This document shows, piece after piece, positions 33,234 to 39,436 of a stretch of DNA of 39,436 nucleotides. How positions within the stretch are numbered: the first letter of the stretch is position 1; each line of letters opens with the position of its first letter. The notes below the pieces were generated by a model, which saw only the letters and a program-made list of their open reading frames with translations, was not told the origin of the DNA and searched no databases. Source of the stretch: an uncultured beta proteobacterium (GTDB lineage: Bacteria; Pseudomonadota; Gammaproteobacteria; Burkholderiales; Burkholderiaceae_C); contig CAIVXG010000073.1 in NCBI GenBank assembly GCA_903909815.1, positions 1 through 39,436 on the forward strand, given 5' to 3'. The position numbers were made by a program, and so were the translations under genes.

Positions 33234-35225
33234 ATGCTCGCGCATCAGCTTGAGTTGCTGGCCCCGGCGCGCGACGCCGACATCGGCATCGCGGCGCTGA
33301 ACCACGGCGCGGATGCTGTCTACATCGGCGGGCCCTCCTTTGGCGCGCGCTCCAGCGCCGACAACTCCGTGTCCGAGATCGCGCGCCTGGTGCAGCACGC
33401 GCGCCGCTTTCACAGTCGCATCTTCGTCACGCTCAACACCATCCTGCGCGACGATGAGCTGGAGCCGGCGCGCAAGCTCGTGGGTCAACTCTACGACGCA
33501 GGTGTGGATGCGCTCATCATTCAGGACATGGGACTGCTGGAGCTGGAGCTGCCGCCGATCCAGTTGCACGCCAGCACCCAGACCGACATCCGCACGCCCG
33601 AGAAGGCGCGCTTTCTGCAGGACGTGGGCCTGTCGCAGATCGTGCTGGCGCGGGAGCTCACGCTGCAGCAGATCCGGGAGATCCGCCAGCACACCGAGTG
33701 CACGCTGGAATTCTTTGTGCACGGCGCGCTGTGCGTGGCCTACAGCGGGCAGTGCTACATCAGCCACGCCCACACCGGGCGCAGCGCGAACCGCGGCGAC
33801 TGCTCGCAGGCCTGCCGCTTGCCGTACCAGGTAACGGACAGCCAGGGCCGTTTTGTGGCGCACGACAAGCACGTGCTCTCGATGAAGGACAACAACCAAA
33901 GCGCCAACATCGCCGCGCTCGTGGATGCCGGCATCCGCAGTTTCAAGATCGAAGGCCGCTACAAGGACTTGGCCTACGTGAAGAACATCACGGCGCACTA
34001 CCGCACGCTGCTGGACGCGCTGCTCGAACAGCGCCCGGAGCTGGCACGCGCCTCCAGCGGGCACACCCGTTTCAGCTTCACGCCCGACCCGAACCAGAAC
34101 TTCAATCGCGAGTTCACTGACTACTTTGTACAGGGTCGCCAGGCAGACATCGGAGCCTTCGACACGCCGAAGAATCCGGGCCAGGCCATCGGCTTTGTCA
34201 CGCGCGTGGGGCCGGATTGGGTCGAACTGGAGACCACATCGGCTGAGACCGAACTGCACAACGGCGACGGCCTGTGCTACTACGACCTGCAAAAGGAACT
34301 TGTGGGTCTGGCCATCAACACCGCGGAGCGCACCCGCAAGGAAAAAGTCTGGCGCGTCGTTCCCAAGGACCCGATGGCGGGCTTCAAGGACCTGCGCGCC
34401 GGCACAGAAGTCAATCGCAACCGCGACATGGACTGGGTGCGAACGCTGGAGAAGCATTCGAGCGAGCGCCGCATCCACCTTTGGGCTGAGCTGAGCGAGA
34501 CACCAGGCGGCTTGGCGCTGACGCTGACCGACGAGGACGGCTGCAGCGCCATTGCGGAAATCCACACACCGAAAGAACCGGCGAAAGACGCAGCACATGC
34601 CAGCGCCCACCTGTGCAGCCAGTTGTCCAGGTTCGGCAACACCGAGTTCGCCCTGCCTGATCCGCACAGACACATCAGCCTGAACTTGACGCAACCCTGG
34701 TTTGTTCCGGCCTCGGCGCTCAATACGCTGCGCCGCGACGCCGTGCAGCGGCTGCAGCAGGCGCGCGCGCTGGCTTATGTGCGCCCGAGCCGCGCCACAC
34801 CCTTGCCTGTGCCTGCGGCTTACCCCGAGGACACACTGAGCTATCTGGCCAACGTCTACAACCACAAGGCACGCGACTTCTACGCCAGGCACGGCGTGAA
34901 ACTGATCGCGGCGGCCTACGAAAGTCACGAGGAAGCCGGTGAAGTGAGCCTGATGATCACCAAGCACTGCGTGCGCTTTTCGCTCAGCCTGTGTCCAAAA
35001 CAGGCCAAAGGCGTGACCGGCGTGCAAGGCACGGTCAAGGCCGAGCCGCTCACGCTCATCAACGGTAAAGAAAAACTCACGCTGCGCTTTGACTGCAAGC
35101 CGTGCGAGATGCACGTCGTGGGGAGAATGAAGCCGCCAGTGTTAAAGGGAAACGACGATGTCCTCAACGACGAGGGCCAACCCCTGCGCTTTTATCGCGC
35201 CCGCCCGCAAGCGCTCAGACCGTGA
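33234..35225 (+). CDS. rlhA: 23S rRNA 5-hydroxycytidine C2501 synthase RlhA (YdcP, U32 family)
   Basis: The 663-residue protein is a U32-family enzyme matching E. coli YdcP/RlhA along its length. RlhA is needed for 5-hydroxylation of cytidine 2501 in 23S rRNA. Features include LELLAPARDADIGIAALNHGADAVYIGG, RIFVTLNTILRDDELEPA and ASTQTDIRTPEKA. The U32 signature is FFVHGALCVAYSGQCYISH. Cys167, 174, 190 and 194 match the four conserved cysteines. The C-terminal domains contain SFLANVYNxKARxFY-like SYLANVYNHKARDFYA and TKHCVRFSLSLCPKQAKG. The start ATG 33234 aligns with the family; upstream in-frame codons to 33153 lie in repeat DNA. It is a paralogue of TrhP at 2517-3887. Confidence 0.93.
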   Translation: MLAHQLELLAPARDADIGIAALNHGADAVYIGGPSFGARSSADNSVSEIARLVQHARRFHSRIFVTLNTILRDDELEPARKLVGQLYDAGVDALIIQDMGLLELELPPIQLHASTQTDIRTPEKARFLQDVGLSQIVLARELTLQQIREIRQHTECTLEFFVHGALCVAYSGQCYISHAHTGRSANRGDCSQACRLPYQVTDSQGRFVAHDKHVLSMKDNNQSANIAALVDAGIRSFKIEGRYKDLAYVKNITAHYRTLLDALLEQRPELARASSGHTRFSFTPDPNQNFNREFTDYFVQGRQADIGAFDTPKNPGQAIGFVTRVGPDWVELETTSAETELHNGDGLCYYDLQKELVGLAINTAERTRKEKVWRVVPKDPMAGFKDLRAGTEVNRNRDMDWVRTLEKHSSERRIHLWAELSETPGGLALTLTDEDGCSAIAEIHTPKEPAKDAAHASAHLCSQLSRFGNTEFALPDPHRHISLNLTQPWFVPASALNTLRRDAVQRLQQARALAYVRPSRATPLPVPAAYPEDTLSYLANVYNHKARDFYARHGVKLIAAAYESHEEAGEVSLMITKHCVRFSLSLCPKQAKGVTGVQGTVKAEPLTLINGKEKLTLRFDCKPCEMHVVGRMKPPVLKGNDDVLNDEGQPLRFYRARPQALRP

Positions 35226-35228
35226 CGG

Positions 35229-35252
35229 CGCGGCAGTGGCCGTGATGCCGCG
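35229..35252. terminator. Possible stem after rlhA
   Basis: CGCGGCA at 35229-35235 pairs with TGCCGCG at 35246-35252, just three bases after the rlhA stop. It lacks a T-run, so intrinsic termination is uncertain. Confidence 0.35.
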
Positions 35253-35475
35253 GGAACAAGCGCTGGGCGTTTATCGCGGCACTGGCTGCTGGTCGAAGCG
35301 CCACCGTCGGGCAGCGCGTGCCTAAGGGAACAACGCCCGAGGTGCAATTCACTCCCGCCTGTAAGGCTTATCGCAGCTGGGTTCGCTGCCACACAGACGC
35401 CGCTTGTGCTAGTGGATATTTTCGGCAGTTGCTTCAGCGCGGACGCTGGACTGCTGCCGACAACCCTGCCCACCC

Positions 35476-37473
35476 ATGCACAAACTCGCGAAACTTCTGC
35501 ACGCGCTGGACCCTGAGGCGGAACTGGTGCAGCGCCACCTGTGGCTGATTGCCCTTTTTGTGTGGCTGCGCGGCGACTGCACATCCGTTGAGGCAACGAT
35601 GGCGCGCATCGAGCAGTTTCTGGATGCCATGCGCACGAGTCCGGCTACCGCCTTGCGCCTGCAGGCTTGGTGGCAGAAACTGGTGCATACGATGGACGGC
35701 ACCACCCTTCTGGCAGACTATGGCTTTGCCTCACGCAGCGCCTTTGGCCACGAATTTGCGGAACGCATTCGCAAGAAGTTATTGCCAGAAACGCCGCAGA
35801 CGGCGGACGCTTCGTGCCTGTTTTCCCAGGTGCTGTCGCATGCGTTCGATGCCCAGTGGCTGGCCGCTCTGGACGAAGGGATGCGTGCGCGCATCAAACC
35901 CTTGCTGCTGCCGCCGGCGCAGCCGGAACTCGGGGTTTCTCGGCCGGTTCCGACTCAGTGGCAGGCGACCGTGATCGAGGCCATCACGTTTTGCACGAGC
36001 CAGGTTCGTGCCACGGGATTTTCGCCCGAACTGCGGCTGCGCATGAGTGCGCCGGCGCGCGAAGCCGGTCCGTTTCACGCGCTCGCGCGCGACTTTGACG
36101 CCGTGCGCAGCGCCTTCGTGGCCAGCCCCGAAGGCGACAGCGCCGAGCTGCAGGCCGCGCTGCAGGAATTTCGCGAACGGCTCGAAGCCTGTCGCAGCGC
36201 CGCCGCCTCGGTCTATACGCATCTGGACGTCCATGGAATTTCCGTGAATCTGGTGTTCCAGTTGCGTCAACTGCGCGAACGCGTGCTGCGCATTCGCGCC
36301 CTGTTGGACTGCCTGATCTCCAGCGCTCCTGGGGCCAGCACCGTGCGGCTGCTGGCCCACCTGGTGGGCGTGGGCCAGGAGCGGCGCAGTCTGCGCGCAC
36401 TCATTGCCTCCAACACCTCCATGCTGGCCGCCAAAGTGGTCGAGCGCAGTTCCGAGACGGGCGAGCACTACATCACCCGCACGGTGGCGCAATACCGCGA
36501 AATGCTGCGCCATGCCGCCGGCGGTGGCGCCGTCATGGCACTCACCACCTGGATGAAGTTCGTGGTGCTAACGCTGGCGGTGTCGGCCTTCTGGAGCGGC
36601 TTCTTTGCGGGAATGAACTACGCCCTGAGCTTTGTGCTGATCCAGTTGCTGCATTGGACCGTGGCCACCAAGCAGCCTGCCATGACGGCGCCGGCCATGG
36701 CCGTGAAGCTCAAGGACCTCAGCGCCTGCGGCGCCGTGGACGCCTTCGTGGACGAGGTCACGCATCTGGTGCGCTCCCAGGTGGCGGCCGTGGTCGGCAA
36801 TCTGGCGCTGGTCGCGCCGTGTGTACTGCTGATCAGTGGCGCGCTCCGGTGGCTCTTCGGCAAGCCCATGATCGATCCAGTGCAGGCCGGGCACGTGTTG
36901 CACAGCATCACTTTGCTAGGCCCCACGGTGCTCTTCGCCGCCTTCACCGGCGTGTTGCTGTTTACCTCCAGCATCGTCGCCGGCTGGGCGGAAAACTGGT
37001 TTGTGCTGCACCGCCTGGATTCGGCCGTGCGCTACAACCCGCGCATCACAGCCGCGCTGGGGGTTGTGCGCGCCGCGCGTTGGGCGCGCTTCACGCGTGA
37101 CAACATTTCCGGCCTGATGGCGAATATTTCTCTGGGGATGATGCTGGGCCTCATTCCGGCGATTGCCGCGTTCGTGGGTCTGGGCCTGGAAGTGAGACAT
37201 GTCACGCTGTCAATGGGTCAGTTGGCGGCGGCGGGCGCCAGCCTTGGTCTGGGCGTGCTCAGTCTGCCGGCCTTCTGGTGGTGCGTGGCGGGGCTGATTT
37301 TCACCGGTGTTCTCAACGTCGGCGTGAGTTTCCATTTGGCATTCCGGCTGGCCTTGCGCGCGCATAACGTCAGCGGTGTGGATCGCTCGCGCATCAACGC
37401 GGCCATACGGGAGCGCGCGTTGACCGCGCCCTTGAGCTTTTTCTGGCCCCGCGGGGAAGCCAGCGCAGGGTGA
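35476..37473 (+). CDS. Gcr-type 'site-specific recombinase' family membrane protein
   Basis: The 665-residue protein belongs to the family called site-specific recombinase after gonococcal Gcr (SpecificRecomb domain). It has no recombinase catalytic motif. The N-terminal 370 residues are soluble and helical, with an Arg/Glu-rich segment LQEFRERLEACRSAAASVYTHLD. The C-terminal half has about six to eight hydrophobic segments, including VMALTTWMKFVVLTLAVSAFW and MNYALSFVLIQLLHW, followed by TKQPAMTAPAMA, which is conserved in relatives. I therefore regard the family name as misleading and the protein as an inner-membrane protein of unknown role. It follows rlhA by 250 bases with nothing recognised between except the stem noted. 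Confidence 0.85.
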   Translation: MHKLAKLLHALDPEAELVQRHLWLIALFVWLRGDCTSVEATMARIEQFLDAMRTSPATALRLQAWWQKLVHTMDGTTLLADYGFASRSAFGHEFAERIRKKLLPETPQTADASCLFSQVLSHAFDAQWLAALDEGMRARIKPLLLPPAQPELGVSRPVPTQWQATVIEAITFCTSQVRATGFSPELRLRMSAPAREAGPFHALARDFDAVRSAFVASPEGDSAELQAALQEFRERLEACRSAAASVYTHLDVHGISVNLVFQLRQLRERVLRIRALLDCLISSAPGASTVRLLAHLVGVGQERRSLRALIASNTSMLAAKVVERSSETGEHYITRTVAQYREMLRHAAGGGAVMALTTWMKFVVLTLAVSAFWSGFFAGMNYALSFVLIQLLHWTVATKQPAMTAPAMAVKLKDLSACGAVDAFVDEVTHLVRSQVAAVVGNLALVAPCVLLISGALRWLFGKPMIDPVQAGHVLHSITLLGPTVLFAAFTGVLLFTSSIVAGWAENWFVLHRLDSAVRYNPRITAALGVVRAARWARFTRDNISGLMANISLGMMLGLIPAIAAFVGLGLEVRHVTLSMGQLAAAGASLGLGVLSLPAFWWCVAGLIFTGVLNVGVSFHLAFRLALRAHNVSGVDRSRINAAIRERALTAPLSFFWPRGEASAG

Positions 37474-37629
37474 ACAGGAGTGGTGTGCGGCTATGTGCGT
37501 CAGCCAACAGACGCTGGTGAAGCCCCACCCTAAGCTGCAGTTCTCGGAGCCGAAAAGGGTGCAATGTCTGCACCGATGCATTGATTCAACAAGGGTCAAC
37601 CCAGAAGCTCATCACCCAAGGAAAACATC

Positions 37630-37932
37630 GTGAAGAAACTCCATTTCAAAGTGATCGTGCTCGCCGTCAGCCTGGCATTCAGCGCAGGCGCCATGGCGCA
37701 AAACATGTCCAAGACCGAATACCAGGCGAGCAAAGACAAGATATCGGCAGAATACAAAGCCGCCCGGGAAGCCTGCGCTTCGTTGGCGGGCAATCCGAAA
37801 GACGTCTGTGTGGCGCAGGCCAAAGGAAATGAAAAAATCGCTCAGGCCGAGCTCGATGCGGGCTATAAGCCCTCCCCCCGCGTCACAATACTTGTCGCCT
37901 CCATAGAACCAAGAACCCGGGGGCGGCGATGA
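37630..37932 (+). pseudogene. Small exported protein, C-terminus replaced by IS sequence
   Basis: GTG 37630, preceded by AAGGA, opens a frame with signal peptide MKKLHFKVIVLAVSLAFSAG ending AMA-Q, then a helical, Lys/Ala/Glu-rich mature part. It contains EYKAAREACASLAGNPKDVCVAQAKG with a pair of cysteines, a unit that relatives known to me repeat two or more times. After DAGYKPS (near 37877) the sequence becomes PRVTILVASIEPRTRGRR, unlike the family, and runs into the IS3-like element. I infer truncation by insertion. The protein might still be made. Function of the family is unknown. Confidence 0.65.
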
Positions 37933-37942
37933 AGGACAGAAG

Positions 37943-38416
37943 TTGGCACGATACGGACAAACATTCAAGGACCGGGCGGTTGCTCGGTTGTTGCCGCCTG
38001 AAAGCGCGGCGTTGGAGTTGGTGGCGCGTGAGGTTGGTGTGGGAACAGGAACACTACAGCGCTGGCGCGATGATGTTCAGTCCATGCCCGCCCGAGGGCG
38101 GGCATGGACTGCGGCGGCGCGGTTGCAGGCCGTGATCACCACGGCGGCAATGGCCGAAGCCGACAAGAACGCCTGGTGCCGAGAGCAAGGCATTTACCCC
38201 GCCGAACTCGAGAAGTGGTGTGCAAGTGCTGCCGGCGCGTTGTGCGATCCGCAGGATGCACGGGCCAGTCCACAGGCCACCCGCAAAGACCGCACGCGCA
38301 TCAAGGAGCTCGAACGTGAGTTGCTGCGCAAAGATCGTGCCTTGGCGGAAACAGCAGCCCTGCTGGTTCTGTCAAAAAAAGTCACGGCGATCTTCAGCAG
38401 AGGCGAGGACGCATGA
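37943..38416 (+). CDS. IS3-family transposase OrfA
   Basis: The 157-residue protein starts at TTG 37943 with GAAGGA exactly six bases upstream; no better start exists. A helix-turn-helix lies at about residues 15-45 (ELVAREVGVGTGTLQRWRDDV), probably binding the element ends. A second helical region follows, and a leucine-zipper-like segment lies at RIKELERELLRKDRALAETAALLVL, as in OrfA proteins, which dimerise through it. It is longer than the usual 100 or so residues. A perfect palindrome at 38081-38108 lies within the coding sequence. The A-run near its end allows -1 frameshifting into orfB. Confidence 0.88.
   Translation: MARYGQTFKDRAVARLLPPESAALELVAREVGVGTGTLQRWRDDVQSMPARGRAWTAAARLQAVITTAAMAEADKNAWCREQGIYPAELEKWCASAAGALCDPQDARASPQATRKDRTRIKELERELLRKDRALAETAALLVLSKKVTAIFSRGEDA
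38081..38108. repeat. 28-base palindrome inside orfA
   Basis: TCCATGCCCGCCC is followed, after GA, by GGGCGGGCATGGA, a perfect inverted repeat that could form a stem of about 12 base pairs in the mRNA. It is in frame and encodes SMPARGRAW. Confidence 0.9.
38374..38380 (+). other. Probable programmed -1 frameshift site
   Basis: Seven A residues lie in the X XXY YYZ phase of orfA (tcA AAA AAA Gtc). A -1 slip enters the orfB frame, which is open from here through ATG 38413, so an OrfAB fusion can be made, as in other IS3 elements. Confidence 0.75.
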
Positions 38417-39436
38417 TCCTCATCGAAGATCGCCGTAGTCTGGCCGATAGCATTGAGACCGCCCACAACGCTGGTGCGCGGTTGCGCCTGGCGTGCGAAA
38501 TAGCTGGCATCGACCTACGCACCTTGCAACGCTGGAAGGCCCACTCGGGCCTCGCAAAGGGCGATGGCAGGCCGCTGGCGGTGCGTGCCGCGCCCAGTCA
38601 CGCACTGAGCGAGCAAGAACGCGCGCGACTGCTGGATGTGGCCAACGAGCCGCGCTTCGCCGCCGTGCCGCCAGCGCGCATCGTTCCCATGCTGGCCGAC
38701 GAAGGCGTGTACCTGGGCAGTGAGTCCAGCTTGACGCGCGTGCTGCGTGCACACGGGCAAACGGCACACCGGGGACGCGCCAAAGCACCGCACGCTGTGC
38801 GCCCGCCCACCACGCATATCGCCACGGCCGTGCGTCAGGTCTGGTGCTGGGATATGACGTACCTGCCGGCCACCGTGATGGGCCGCTGGTTTCACCTGTA
38901 CCTGATTCTGGATCTGTACAGCCGCAAGATCGTGGGCTGGGAGGTGCACGACAGCGACCACTCTGACCATGCCGTTCATCTGTTGAAGCGAACGGCGTTG
39001 GCCGAGGGCATTGCCGCCCTTCCTGTCAAACCGGTATTGCATGGCGACAACGGCTCAACGCTCAAGGCCACGACCGTGCTGTCGATGCTCAACTGGCTCG
39101 GCGTGAAACCCTCGTATTCGCGCCCCCGCGTAAGCGACGACAACGCCTACGCCGAGTCCCTGTTTCGCACCGCAAAGTACCGACCAGAGTTCCCGGCCAA
39201 GGGCTTCTCCAACCTGGACGCAGCGCGACAGTGGGCTGCCGGTTTCGTGCACTGGTACAACGTCGAACATCGGCACAGCGGCATCCGCTACGTGAGTCCG
39301 CAACAGCGCCACACGGGGCAGGATCACGCCATTTTGGCCGCTCGCCATGCGGTGTACCAGCATGCCCGGGAGCTAAATCCGGCTCGCTGGTCGCGCCAAA
39401 CACGCAACTGGTCGCCTGTGGGGCCGGTGACTCTTA
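38413..39436 (+). CDS. IS3-family transposase OrfB (DDE), runs off right edge
   Basis: The frame overlaps the orfA stop as ATGA and is open to the end of the window, 341 codons. An N-terminal HTH-like part (RLRLACEIAGIDLRTLQRW) is followed by the integrase core. The catalytic residues are Asp147 (VWCWDMTYLPA), Asp212 (LHGDNGSTLK) and Glu248 (DNAYAESLF), giving the DD(35)E spacing of IS3 elements, with Lys255 seven residues after the Glu. The core is complete, so the element may be active. Only the extreme C-terminus is missing. The protein would be made both alone and as the OrfAB fusion. Confidence 0.9.
   Translation, partial: MILIEDRRSLADSIETAHNAGARLRLACEIAGIDLRTLQRWKAHSGLAKGDGRPLAVRAAPSHALSEQERARLLDVANEPRFAAVPPARIVPMLADEGVYLGSESSLTRVLRAHGQTAHRGRAKAPHAVRPPTTHIATAVRQVWCWDMTYLPATVMGRWFHLYLILDLYSRKIVGWEVHDSDHSDHAVHLLKRTALAEGIAALPVKPVLHGDNGSTLKATTVLSMLNWLGVKPSYSRPRVSDDNAYAESLFRTAKYRPEFPAKGFSNLDAARQWAAGFVHWYNVEHRHSGIRYVSPQQRHTGQDHAILAARHAVYQHARELNPARWSRQTRNWSPVGPVTL

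Larger units (their letters stand above)
37878..39436 (+). mobile_element. IS3-family insertion sequence, truncated by the right edge
   Basis: The element contains overlapping orfA and orfB in the IS3 arrangement. The left end lies between about 37875 and 37928, where the preceding gene loses homology, but I could not place the terminal inverted repeat. The right end is outside the window, so neither inverted repeats nor target duplication can be checked. Confidence 0.85.

Noticed and set aside
33072-35114. Long minus-strand open frame (680 codons) opposite rlhA
   Set aside because: Antisense shadow of rlhA with low-complexity composition and no family resemblance.
35226-35475. Possible gene in the gap between rlhA and the Gcr-type gene
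   Set aside because: Short frames only, without ribosome sites or recognisable protein features; only a stem at 35229-35252 is noted.
35476-37473. Site-specific recombinase as a sign of a prophage or integron
   Set aside because: The protein is membrane-like, lacks catalytic motifs, and no phage or integron genes are nearby.

Overview
The window looks like chromosomal DNA of a GC-rich betaproteobacterium, most likely Burkholderiales and probably close to Comamonadaceae. I judge this from the GC-rich third codon positions, the form of the proteins (ValS, DinB, a ParC/ParE pair, bimodular QueF, the Gcr-type membrane protein) and a dispersed C/G-rich repeat of a kind I associate with that family. 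No species can be named from the sequence alone. I saw no rRNA or tRNA genes, no CRISPR array and no prophage. Most of the window is ordinary housekeeping and accessory metabolism; mobile DNA appears only at the two edges.

Layout. 1-1196: the N-terminus of a chemoreceptor running off the left edge, a CheW C-terminal fragment behind it, and a decayed stretch that may be an IS21-type transposase relic. 1197-10939: a membrane diguanylate cyclase, TrhP (U32 family), a VOC protein, a GT-C glycosyltransferase, a YqaA-like membrane protein, a YebC-family protein, an exported protein of unknown function, DinB and a dienoyl-CoA-isomerase-like crotonase. 11053-16422 (all minus strand): rubrerythrin, a CCG-domain Fe-S protein, DUF3501, YaaA, an alpha/beta hydrolase and QueF, which together look like an oxidative-stress/redox cluster. 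16708-23260: ValS, TusA, a transglutaminase-like protein, a small membrane protein, RidA and a short Hsp70. 23433-27912: ParC and ParE. 28022-37473 (all plus strand): an MFS transporter with a 45-residue membrane protein overlapping its end, a methyltransferase, a Rieske oxygenase, an EamA exporter, a sulfurtransferase, RlhA and a Gcr-type membrane protein. 37630-39436: a small exported protein truncated by an IS3-family element that runs off the right edge.

How the genes work together. The clearest functional unit is the minus-strand redox cluster. It holds a rubrerythrin without a rubredoxin domain, a two-cluster ferredoxin/CCG protein that could supply its electrons, DUF3501 of unknown function, and the peroxide-stress protein YaaA. 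Several genes serve RNA modification or translation: TrhP and RlhA (hydroxylation of tRNA and 23S rRNA), QueF (queuosine), TusA (2-thiouridine) and ValS.

Repeats. At least four copies of an imperfect palindrome that starts CGTCATTGCGAG and ends CTCGCAATGACG sit between genes, with a further partial copy. A second, C/G-rich repeat occurs between sseA and rlhA, and related sequence appears to be inserted in frame inside valS. That insertion and the redox cluster are the observations I consider most worth following.
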